A stretch of 64,000 bases of DNA, taken from the NCBI GenBank assembly GCA_027864655.1, contig JAQAZG010000010.1, forward strand, positions 62,001 through 126,000, read 5' to 3'. Origin of the DNA: Oleispirillum naphthae (GTDB lineage Bacteria; Pseudomonadota; Alphaproteobacteria; Rhodospirillales; Rhodospirillaceae). The notes beneath the pieces were generated by a model that did not search any database, was not told the origin of the DNA, and worked only from the letters and a program-made list of their open reading frames with translations. The first letter of the stretch is position 1; each line of letters opens with the position of its first letter. A program made the position numbers and the translations under genes. Of this stretch, positions 49,380 through 56,595 are shown piece by piece.

Positions 49380-50069
49380 ATGCTGCCGACATTGAATACG
49401 TTGCCCGAGGGTATCCGAGGACAATCCGTCGATGTGCTGAACATGCATCTGGCGGCGGCGATCGATCTGCAAGCGCAGATGAAGCAGGCGCACTGGAACG
49501 TGCGCGGACCGGGGTTCACCGCCGTCCATGAGCTGTTCGACACCATCGCCGCGGCAGTCGAGGGCTATATCGACCTTCTCGCCGAGCGCGCCGCCGGACT
49601 CGGCGGCATCGCACACGGCACCGTCCAGGTCGCGGCGGAGCAGTCGTTCCTCGCTTCCTATCCCCTCGATGGCGCCGCCGATCCGCAACGGCACATCTTT
49701 GCGGCCGCCGGGGCTCTCGGCGCCTTCGGTCAATCCCTTCGCGAAGCGGTCGGCCGGACGGCCAACCTGAACGATCCCGTGACCGCCGATATTCTGACCG
49801 AGATTCTGCGCGGCATCGACCAGTACCTCTGGCTCATCGAATCGCACGTGGATGCGGACAGCTTGCATCTGCTTCCGGAAATGCACCTTCCCTTGCGAGG
49901 CGAGGTTCCCGTGCAGATCTACGGCAACGATACCGACCAGACCGGTACGACGCGAAGCGGCTCCGACTGGCACTTCACCGCGACGACGGGCAAGAAGGCC
50001 ACGGCCCAAACCCGCGACGGCGTCGAAAAGAGGATGAGCGAAGGCGATGACGGAAACGATCCGGCCTGA
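49380..50069 (+). CDS. dps: Dps family ferritin-like DNA-protection protein with C-terminal extension
   Basis: A 229-residue protein whose first 165 residues are a Dps domain. Intersubunit ferroxidase residues appear in KQAHWNVRGPGF (His), the downstream HELFDTIAAAVEGYIDLLAERAAGLGG (His, Asp, Glu) and ILRGIDQYLWLIESH. Dps dodecamers oxidise and store iron with hydrogen peroxide and shield DNA in starved or stressed cells. The last 60 residues are an extra hydrophilic tail (NDTDQTGTTRSGSDWHFTATTG, then a lysine-rich stretch), longer than in most Dps proteins and perhaps DNA-binding. The ATG follows AGGAGTAGTGAGAT. Divergent from the giant sensor kinase. Confidence 0.9.
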   Translation: MLPTLNTLPEGIRGQSVDVLNMHLAAAIDLQAQMKQAHWNVRGPGFTAVHELFDTIAAAVEGYIDLLAERAAGLGGIAHGTVQVAAEQSFLASYPLDGAADPQRHIFAAAGALGAFGQSLREAVGRTANLNDPVTADILTEILRGIDQYLWLIESHVDADSLHLLPEMHLPLRGEVPVQIYGNDTDQTGTTRSGSDWHFTATTGKKATAQTRDGVEKRMSEGDDGNDPA

Positions 50070-50260
50070 AACGCCGGGTTCCCGCACTCGATACTGGCGC
50101 GGCCGAACATCGGTCCGCCGCCGATATCTTGCCGATCGGCTTCCCTCCAGGGGTTCCCCCCCCTAAGCCGATCGGTGCGGGCCTCGTCCTTACCCCCTTT
50201 GGACGAGGCCCACCCCCATCTTCGATCCGCCCGCTCCCCGGATATCCGCCCCAAAGACGA

Positions 50261-50290
50261 GAAAGCCCGCCTCTCACGAGGCGGGCTTTC
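50261..50290 (-). terminator. Rho-independent terminator of the OmpA-like gene
   Basis: A 13-base perfect stem GAAAGCCCGCCTC / GAGGCGGGCTTTC with a TCAC loop lies 24 bases past the stop of the OmpA-like gene and just outside the convergent dps gene. It may serve both genes; the minus-strand tail is TCGTCTTT. Confidence 0.8.
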
Positions 50291-50313
50291 GAGCTTGAGC
50301 GGCAGGACGAAAC

Positions 50314-51210
50314 CTACTGCAGGATGATTGTGGTCCGCCGATTCTGCGGCTCGCGCACGCCATCGGCCGTCGGCACCAGTTGGCCGTCTTCGCCATCGCC
50401 GATGGTGGCGATCTCAGACGCCGGTACGCCGTCCTTGACGAGTTCCGCCATCACCGCATGAGCCCGTCGCTCCGACAGAAGCTGGTTGTAGGCGTTCGTA
50501 CCGGAAGAGTCGGTATGACCCGTGAGCTTGAGGACGGCCACATTGCTCCGCTTCGCCTCGTCCGCAGCCTTGCGGATCACCTGAGCCGCATCCTCGCTAA
50601 CTTCCGAGCGATCGAAGGCGAAGAACACCTGGAAGTTTTTCTGCACCGTCGGGGCCATGGACGTCGCGGGCTTTGCCGCCGCCGTCATGAATTGCGCCTC
50701 AAGACCCGGGTATTCCTTGATGCAGTACTTGCCGCTCGCATAATGCTCCCATTCCTCCAGGAGCCAGCAGTCGTAGATGCCCTGGGCATGGGCGGCCTTG
50801 ATCGGCTGAAGAGTCCGCCCGCCGCCGTCCAGATACGCCATCAGGCGAACCCGCGCGGCCGCGAGTTCATTCACCCGATCGGCAGGAATCTGCACGACCT
50901 CCCCCAGTTCGCCGCGGCGCAGCCAGGCGCCCTCGGGCGCCGCGATGGGAGCCGACGGCATCACGACCTCGCCCTTGGCGGCCCGAAGCCCCTTGCGGGC
51001 GAACCAGGCCCCGTCCATCCACATCACGTGATCGTCGGCCTGCCAGTTCGACAGGCGACGATATTCATCCGTAAGTCCGTGCGTGAAAGGCGTGCCGCCT
51101 TGCGGCTTCACGGTTCGCATGTCGTTGACGGCATGGATTTCGCTGAAGCTCGTACACCCGCTCAGGGCCAATCCCGTCGAAATCATCAGTATATATTTGG
51201 TGGCCTTCAT
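50314..51210 (-). CDS. OmpA-family peptidoglycan-associated lipoprotein
   Basis: A 298-residue outer-membrane lipoprotein. The signal peptide ends in lipobox LSGC with Cys19. The N-terminal 170 residues are specific to this protein (SNWQADDHVMWMDGAWFARKG, LLEEWEHYASGKYCIKEYPGLEAQF). The C-terminal OmpA domain (about 185-298) has VFFAFDRSEVSEDAAQVIRKAADEAK, LTGHTDSSGTNAYNQLLSERRAHAV and PQNRRTTI, the peptidoglycan-binding residues. The start at 51210 was chosen for the signal sequence. It anchors the outer membrane to the cell wall; the partner is unknown. Confidence 0.9.
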   Translation of the reverse strand: MKATKYILMISTGLALSGCTSFSEIHAVNDMRTVKPQGGTPFTHGLTDEYRRLSNWQADDHVMWMDGAWFARKGLRAAKGEVVMPSAPIAAPEGAWLRRGELGEVVQIPADRVNELAAARVRLMAYLDGGGRTLQPIKAAHAQGIYDCWLLEEWEHYASGKYCIKEYPGLEAQFMTAAAKPATSMAPTVQKNFQVFFAFDRSEVSEDAAQVIRKAADEAKRSNVAVLKLTGHTDSSGTNAYNQLLSERRAHAVMAELVKDGVPASEIATIGDGEDGQLVPTADGVREPQNRRTTIILQ

Positions 51211-51576
51211 GATCGTTCCAATCTTCGATGGCGTTGCGGCGGCTTTCCTGGCCGGAACCGAAGCTCCGTGCCGCCTTCCCACACTGAAAAGTACGTAAAA
51301 CCCGGCGGAAGACCCGAGCGTCGAAAGGAAAAGATTCCGGCCGGAAAACGTCCGTCCGGAATCGTCCAGGCCGATGGCGACGCAGGCATGCGGGCGGCAA
51401 TCAACTCCGCCGGATCAAAACCGTGTCGGCCTCGGGCGATTCCGCCGGACCGGGACGGATCATCCCGGCGGCGGGCTTCGACCCATAGTATTGGCCACAA
51501 CCAGTCATACCGGCCTCCAGGATAAGGCGCCAGAGTCGGAATCTACTCATCACTGCGTGCCGAATTTTGGTTTCGT
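51211..51576. other. Intergenic region upstream of the OmpA-like gene
   Basis: About 365 bases between the divergent OmpA-like gene and the slipin remnant. It is less GC-rich than the genes around it. No promoter pair, RNA structure or reliable small gene was recognised. Confidence 0.35.
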
Positions 51577-52391
51577 ATGCGCGGGTTGCAGCATCTTCGT
51601 TTTCGATTTCTCTGCACAATTTCTTGGCATCCGGCGGCAAGCGTGCGGATATTGCGCGAACACGAAGGCGGCGTGGTCTTCACTCTCGGGCGGTTCCAAT
51701 GCGTCAAGGGACCGGGATTCGTGCTCCTGATTCCTCTCGTTCAGGAAATGGTTCGCGTCGATTTGCGTATCCAGGTGATCGAGATCCCCAGCCAGGACGT
51801 GATCCCGTGCGACAACGTTTCAATGAAGGTTGATGCCGTGCTCTACTTCAACGTCGTCAACCCGGAACGCGCAATCATCCAGGTGCAGCACTATATGCCG
51901 GCCACCAACATGCTGGCGCAAACGACCCTGCGCGCCGTGCTCGGCCAGCACGACCTCGACGAAATGCTGTCCGAACGGAAAAACTCAGCGCCGACGTCCA
52001 GAACGTCCTTGACGCCCAGACCGAAACCCGGGGCATCAAGGTGAGCAATGTCGAGATCGGAACCGTGGAGCTCACCGAGAACATGGTGCGCACCATCGCC
52101 AAGCAGGCGGCGGCCGAACGCGACCGGCGCGCCAAGATCATCCATGCGGATGCCGAATTCCAGGCATCGCAGATCTTGGTGAACGCGGCTGTGATTCTTT
52201 CCGCCTCCCCCGCCGGGATGCAATTGCGCTACTTGCAAACTCTGGCCGAAATCGGGACGGAACAGAATTCCGCGGTGATCTTCCCGATGCCGATCGACCT
52301 CATCAAACCGTTGCTCGACCTTGCGAAAAAGCAGGATAAGCCGACCCACGCGAATGGTGAGGTTACGACTGCGGCCACACGCATCAATCCT
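51577..52391 (+). pseudogene. Slipin (SPFH/band 7 protein) with a frameshift
   Basis: Two overlapping frames together give a slipin. Frame one (from about 51577) encodes RILREHEGGVVFTLGRFQCVKGPGFVLLIPLV up to LDEMLSERK. After a run of five A at 51979-51983 the sequence continues one frame over, with LSADVQNVLDAQTETRGIK, VSNVEIGTVELTENMVRTIAKQAAAERDRRAKII and QNSAVIFPMPIDLIKPLLDLAKKQ. One missing A in the run explains the break. The usual N-terminal membrane helix is also degraded, and the second frame has no stop at the expected end. Either a decayed gene or a sequencing error at the A run; the multiple defects favour decay. Confidence 0.82.
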
Positions 52392-52456
52392 GCGTTACCG
52401 CAGCAACGCCGTCCGGCGCGAAGAGGCTATAATCGGCCCCAACCCAGTCATGGGGT

Positions 52457-52498
52457 CAAGGGGCCCTCCGGCCCCTTGCGGGTCCGGGCAGCGCCCGG
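52457..52498 (+). terminator. Double hairpin between slipin remnant and modD
   Basis: CAAGGGGCC/GGCCCCTTG with loop CTCC is followed by CCGGGC/GCCCGG with loop AGC, then CCTGGTTTTT on the plus strand. Probably a terminator between convergent units. GGGGTC-rich flanks resemble repeat-like intergenic elements near 63000. Confidence 0.55.
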
Positions 52499-52506
52499 CC
52501 TGGTTT

Positions 52507-53355
52507 TTACGCCGCGAAAATCCGCACCTGCACGTCGGCGGGGCGGGCGGTGTAGGGCCAGGAGGTGACGAGGACGCGGGCGCCTGCGTCGGCGTAGGCG
52601 GCGGCGTTGGCGGCCGAGATGCCGCCTGCGGCGGCGATGACGGGTTGCGGGCCGTCGGTGGCGGCGATGGCGGCGGCGAGGCGGGCGACTTCTTCCGGGG
52701 AGAATTTTTCCAGTTGCAGCACGGTGGCCCCGGCGTTGCGGGCGGTCATCGCCTCTTCCGGGGTTTTGACCTCGACGACGATGCCGCGTTCCGGGTTGCG
52801 CAGGCGCAGGTCCGTCACCTGCTGGCGCAGGGCATCGGGGCCGTGGCCGAAGGCGCGGTGTTCCGGGAACAGCAGGATGGTGTCGGAAAGGCCGCAGCGG
52901 TGCAGGGTTGCGCCCGCGACGCAGATCGCCTTGGCGGAGAGGGCGCGGGTGCCGGGCACCGCCTTGCGGGTGCAGGCGACGGTGACGGTGGGGTCCACGG
53001 CGCGGGCGGCGTCGATCACCGCGCGGGCGGCGGTGGCGACGCCGGAGGTCCATTCGATCAGGGTTTGCGCCACCTTCCAGGCGGAGAGCAGGCATTCGGC
53101 GCGGCCCGAGCCTTCCAGCAGCAGGGTTCCGGCGGCGGCGTCGCGGCCCGAGGCGGTGGCGACCTCGGCGGTGCAGCCGAGCAGCGCGAGGATGCGCGCC
53201 GCCTCCTCGGTGCAGCAGGCGACCATCGGGCCGCGCGCCGAGAAGCTGATGCGCCCGGGCATCTGGCCGATGGCCAGCGAGCGGGTGGTGAGGTCGCCGT
53301 AGGGGATGTCTTCGGCGATCAGGCCGTGGAGGACGGAATCCGGGATGTGGTGCAT
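52507..53355 (-). CDS. modD: ModD protein (quinolinate phosphoribosyltransferase-like, molybdenum-associated)
   Basis: A 282-residue NadC-fold protein that follows the ModD subfamily: IPDSVLHGLIAEDIPYGDLTTRSLAIG at the start, CTRKAVPGTRALSAKAI, FPEHRAFGHGPDALR, and AAAGGISAANAAAYADAGARVLVTS near the end. ModD is usually encoded with molybdate uptake genes and its reaction is not firmly established. True NadC makes nicotinate mononucleotide from quinolinate; no nadA or nadB is adjacent, which supports ModD. No modABC genes are in the window. The ATG is preceded by a leader with a hairpin and a semi-palindrome (53361-53427). Confidence 0.85.
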   Translation of the reverse strand: MHHIPDSVLHGLIAEDIPYGDLTTRSLAIGQMPGRISFSARGPMVACCTEEAARILALLGCTAEVATASGRDAAAGTLLLEGSGRAECLLSAWKVAQTLIEWTSGVATAARAVIDAARAVDPTVTVACTRKAVPGTRALSAKAICVAGATLHRCGLSDTILLFPEHRAFGHGPDALRQQVTDLRLRNPERGIVVEVKTPEEAMTARNAGATVLQLEKFSPEEVARLAAAIAATDGPQPVIAAAGGISAANAAAYADAGARVLVTSWPYTARPADVQVRIFAA

Positions 53356-53360
53356 GGGGG

Positions 53361-53427
53361 GCTTCTCCGGGCGGGCGTTATGTGTGTCGCATATACGACG
53401 AAGCGCACAGCGAGACCCGGGAGAAGC
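53361..53427 (-). promoter_or_regulatory. Structured leader upstream of modD
   Basis: GCTTCTCCGGG at 53361-53371 pairs with CCCGGGAGAAGC at 53416-53427 with one bulge. Inside the loop is the semi-palindrome GTCGCATATACGAC preceded by CGTTATGTGT. This could be a ModE-type operator (CGTTAT-ATATAACG pattern) or an RNA control element for molybdenum response. The match to either is incomplete. Confidence 0.3.
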
Positions 53428-53460
53428 AAATCCCGGACCATCACGCCCGTTGGGGCCGGA

Positions 53461-54117
53461 TCAGGAGGTTTCGCCCTCGGTGAGTCCCATGCGCGCGGCG
53501 GCGATCACCGCGCTGGTGCGGTTGGGCACGCCGAGCGCCTTGAGGATGGCGGTGACGTGCAGCTTCACCGTGCCTTCGGAGAGGTCGAGGACGTGCGCGA
53601 TGTCGCGGTTGGACAGCCCGCGGGCGACCAGGCGCAGCACGTCCATCTGGCGCGGGGTCAGCGCCGCGGCGGCGTTGGCGGCGTCCTTGTCCGCCGGGCC
53701 GGTTTCCTCCGCGTCGTCGTCGAGCACCAGGGGCGGGATGTAGTGGCCGCCGGAGAGCACCAGGTTGATCGCGTTGATCATCACCGAGCTGGAGGAGGTT
53801 TTGGGGATGAACCCCCGCGCGCCGGCGCGCATCGCGGTGGTGATCAGCGCGCGATCGACCAGCGCGGAGAGGATGACCACCGGCACCTCGGGGCGTTCGC
53901 TGCGCAGGGTGCGCAGGGCTTCCTCCCAGGTGAGGCCGGGCATGCGGATATCCAGGAGCACGAGGTCGAGGATCGGCGTCGCCCGTGCGGTGTCCAGGGC
54001 CTCGCGGTGGTCGCCCGCGGTGAGGCAGCGGGTGCCCGGGGCGAGATGTTGCAAAACCATTTTCAGTCCGTCACGAAACAGTTCGTGATCGTCTGCGATG
54101 AGAACCGTGTACGACAC
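53461..54117 (-). CDS. LuxR/NarL family response regulator
   Basis: A 218-residue response regulator. The receiver domain is at residues 1-125 (VLIADDHELFRDGLKMVL, phosphoacceptor in LDLVLLDIRMPGLTW, VVILSALVD, and a conserved lysine in ARGFIPKTSSS). The LuxR helix-turn-helix is at about 150-212 (LTPRQMDVLRLVARGLSNRDIAHVLDLSEGTVKLHVTAILKALGV). It lies 112 bases downstream of a PAS/GAF histidine kinase on the same strand, so the two probably form a two-component pair. Confidence 0.92.
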   Translation of the reverse strand: MSYTVLIADDHELFRDGLKMVLQHLAPGTRCLTAGDHREALDTARATPILDLVLLDIRMPGLTWEEALRTLRSERPEVPVVILSALVDRALITTAMRAGARGFIPKTSSSSVMINAINLVLSGGHYIPPLVLDDDAEETGPADKDAANAAAALTPRQMDVLRLVARGLSNRDIAHVLDLSEGTVKLHVTAILKALGVPNRTSAVIAAARMGLTEGETS

Positions 54118-54229
54118 AGCGCGGTCAATCCCGTCAAAGCGCCGGAAAGATGCCGGCAGGGCGCCGCCGCAGATGCGGCGGGCGCGTTCCGCAGATTAAC
54201 GAAGATGCAAGCGATGGCAAAGGGATAAA

Positions 54230-56473
54230 TCACGCCCCCGGCGTCTCGCTCGGCACTTCGAAGAACACCGTGGCGCCCGCGCCGGGCGGGGAGACCGCGC
54301 CGACCCGCCCGCCGTGCAGGGCGATCAGGGCGCGCACGATGCTCAGGCCCAGGCCCGAGCCTTCCGCGGGGTCGCTGCCCGCCTTGCGGATGCGGTTGGC
54401 GATCTGTTGGAAGCGGTCGAACATCACCGGCAGGAAGTCCTCGGGAATGCCCGGCCCCTGGTCGGAGAATTCGACGCGGATGAAGCCGTTTTCATCGCGC
54501 GCGCGGATGGCGATGACGCCGCCCTGCGGCGAGAAGCGCACCGCGTTGCCGAAGATGTTGACCGCGATCTGCGACAGGCGGTCGGCGTCGCCGTGCACCC
54601 ACAGCGGGCCGGGGGGCAGGCTCCAGGCGATGGTGAGGTTTTTCGTCTCGGAGAGCAGGCGGTGGCTTTCGATGCTCTGGCGCAGCACCGTGCCGAGGTC
54701 GGTGGGGCCGGGGTTGAAGGCGATCATCCCGGCGTTGATGCGTTCGAGGTCGAGGAGGTCGGTGATCAGGCGCATCAGCCGCCGCCCGTTGCGTTCGGCG
54801 ATGGCGAGCAGGTCGCGCTCCCGGTCCGGCGCCAGGCTGCCGCCGTTGACCAGGCGCAGCGCGCCGAGAATGCTGGTGAGCGGGGTGCGCAGGTCGTGGC
54901 CGACGGTGGAGACGAGTTCCGACTGGATGCGCGCGATGCGCTTGCGTTCCGAGATGTCCTGGACGATGGCGATGTAGAGGTCGTCCTTCTCCGAGACGAG
55001 TCGGCTCACCGAGATTTCCGCCGGGAAGGTCTGGCCGTCCTTCTTCGCCGCGAGGATTTCGCCGCGGGCGCCCTGGGTCTCGGTGGTGAAGGCGGAAGGC
55101 CCTTCGCCGTCCGCCACGGCGAGCAGCGCGGCGTTGCGGCCGAGCACGCTTTCCAGGGAGTGGCCGAACAGGTGCTCCGCCGCGGCGTTGAAGCCGATGA
55201 TCGCGCCGTTCTCGGCGGCGATGACCACGCCTTCCTGGATGTTGTCGAAGATCGTGCGCACCCGCTCCTGGCTGGCGCGCAGGTCGCGCGTCGTCTGGCG
55301 GCGGTGGCGCTCGGCGGTGTGCAGGGAGAACAGCGCGGCGGCGGTGGAAAGCGCCATTTCCAGGGTGGCGACGAGGGTGTCGTCGAAGCGCGCCGGGCGG
55401 TCGGAGAGCGCGATCACCCCGAGAACCCGGCCGCGCGCCGTAACCGGCAGGACGATGCTGTGGCCGAGGCCGGGGGCATCGTCGGGGGCGTCGTTGCGCG
55501 TGGTGCGGCGTTCGGCGAGCGCGCGGCGCAACAGCGGCGGCATCGGCGGGGTGGGGGCGTCCCAGGGGCCGCTGGCGGCGACGGGAACCAGCCGCGGCGC
55601 TGCGCCCTTCGCCATCGGGGCCAGTTCGGCGATCAGTCCGGCATGGCACCCGGCGAGCCGCGTCAGGCCTTCGAGGAAGCGCAGCAGCGCCTGGGCGGGG
55701 TTGCCGCCCGCGATCTCCGCGGTTTCGCCGAGGAGGCGCAAAAGCGCGGTCTGGCGATCGACGCGGTCCTGCAGCATACGGGTGCGGGTGACGTCGGCGA
55801 CGCGCAGGATGTGCTCGCCGTCGGCGGTGGCGTGCATGCTGAATTGCAGCTTGCGGCGGTTCTCGGCATGGAAGTCGAAGGGGCGGCTGCCGCGTTTGCC
55901 CAGGTGGCGCAGGATGGCGCGCACCTTGCCCGGCGCATCCGGCGGCGCGCCGGTGGCGGCGGCGAGCACCTCGGCGAGCGGCATGCCGGGGGAGAGCGGC
56001 GCGGCGGCGAGGCGGCGCAGGGTGTCGTTGCAGCGCAGCAGCAGAAGGTTGCCGTCGAGCACGGCGAGTCCGGCCGCGGCGTCCTCGGTGTCTTCCGCCT
56101 CGGACCAGCCGGGCAGGTCGTGGGCGGTGAACAGCACCGCGGCGGCGGCGCCCGCGGCGTCGCGCACCGGGGTGTAGCTGCCGAGCAGGATGCGCCCGCC
56201 CGCGGGCGAGGGAACGTGGTGGATGGCGCGCATCGGCGCGCCGCTGTGCGCGACGCGCAGCACCGGGGCGTCGTAGATGTCGGCGAACGGCCCCAGCCTG
56301 TCGTGCAGGGTTTCGCCCGGGCGCACCGCAAGAATGGCGCAGAATGCCGGGTTGGCGTAGGCGATGCACAGATCCGGAAGGAACACCGCGACGGCGTCTT
56401 CCGACGCATCGAACAGGCGGGCATAAGCGCCCGGATCGAACGGGGCGGAAGCCTCCGCCGCAGGTGTGCTCAT
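54230..56473 (-). CDS. PAS/GAF sensor histidine kinase
   Basis: A 747-residue soluble kinase without membrane segments. PAS-like domain at about 15-130 (FDASEDAVAVFLPDLCIAYANPAFCAIL), a second at about 140-240, and a GAF-like region at about 265-395. A further PAS lies at about 400-515 (VRTIFDNIQEGVVIAAENGAIIGFNAAAEHLFG). HisKA follows with phosphoacceptor His526 (STVGHDLRTPLTSI), then HATPase at about 635-745 with GNAVRFSPQGG, DQGPGIPEDF and GSGLGLSIV. A cytoplasmic signal or redox state is likely sensed. The next gene is a LuxR-type response regulator; upstream is the EAL-GGDEF gene on the same strand. Confidence 0.92.
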   Translation of the reverse strand: MSTPAAEASAPFDPGAYARLFDASEDAVAVFLPDLCIAYANPAFCAILAVRPGETLHDRLGPFADIYDAPVLRVAHSGAPMRAIHHVPSPAGGRILLGSYTPVRDAAGAAAAVLFTAHDLPGWSEAEDTEDAAAGLAVLDGNLLLLRCNDTLRRLAAAPLSPGMPLAEVLAAATGAPPDAPGKVRAILRHLGKRGSRPFDFHAENRRKLQFSMHATADGEHILRVADVTRTRMLQDRVDRQTALLRLLGETAEIAGGNPAQALLRFLEGLTRLAGCHAGLIAELAPMAKGAAPRLVPVAASGPWDAPTPPMPPLLRRALAERRTTRNDAPDDAPGLGHSIVLPVTARGRVLGVIALSDRPARFDDTLVATLEMALSTAAALFSLHTAERHRRQTTRDLRASQERVRTIFDNIQEGVVIAAENGAIIGFNAAAEHLFGHSLESVLGRNAALLAVADGEGPSAFTTETQGARGEILAAKKDGQTFPAEISVSRLVSEKDDLYIAIVQDISERKRIARIQSELVSTVGHDLRTPLTSILGALRLVNGGSLAPDRERDLLAIAERNGRRLMRLITDLLDLERINAGMIAFNPGPTDLGTVLRQSIESHRLLSETKNLTIAWSLPPGPLWVHGDADRLSQIAVNIFGNAVRFSPQGGVIAIRARDENGFIRVEFSDQGPGIPEDFLPVMFDRFQQIANRIRKAGSDPAEGSGLGLSIVRALIALHGGRVGAVSPPGAGATVFFEVPSETPGA

Positions 56474-56595
56474 GGGCAGGTCATCCGTTGCCTTCCGCCC
56501 GGCGCGCCGCCGCCGGGGCGATGGCCGCCGCGCCGCTCGGGGTATGGGCAGAACCTAATACGCATGTAGGGCGATGTCGACTCCGCGCGCGGCGG

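Noticed and set aside
52507-53355. Annotation as nadC (nicotinate-nucleotide pyrophosphorylase)
   Set aside because: Sequence blocks follow the ModD subfamily, and no nadA or nadB neighbours are present; the NadC fold alone is not enough.
52321-54228. Long plus-strand open frame over modD and the response regulator
   Set aside because: Low-complexity Gly/Arg/Asp-rich product antisense to two genes with clear family motifs.
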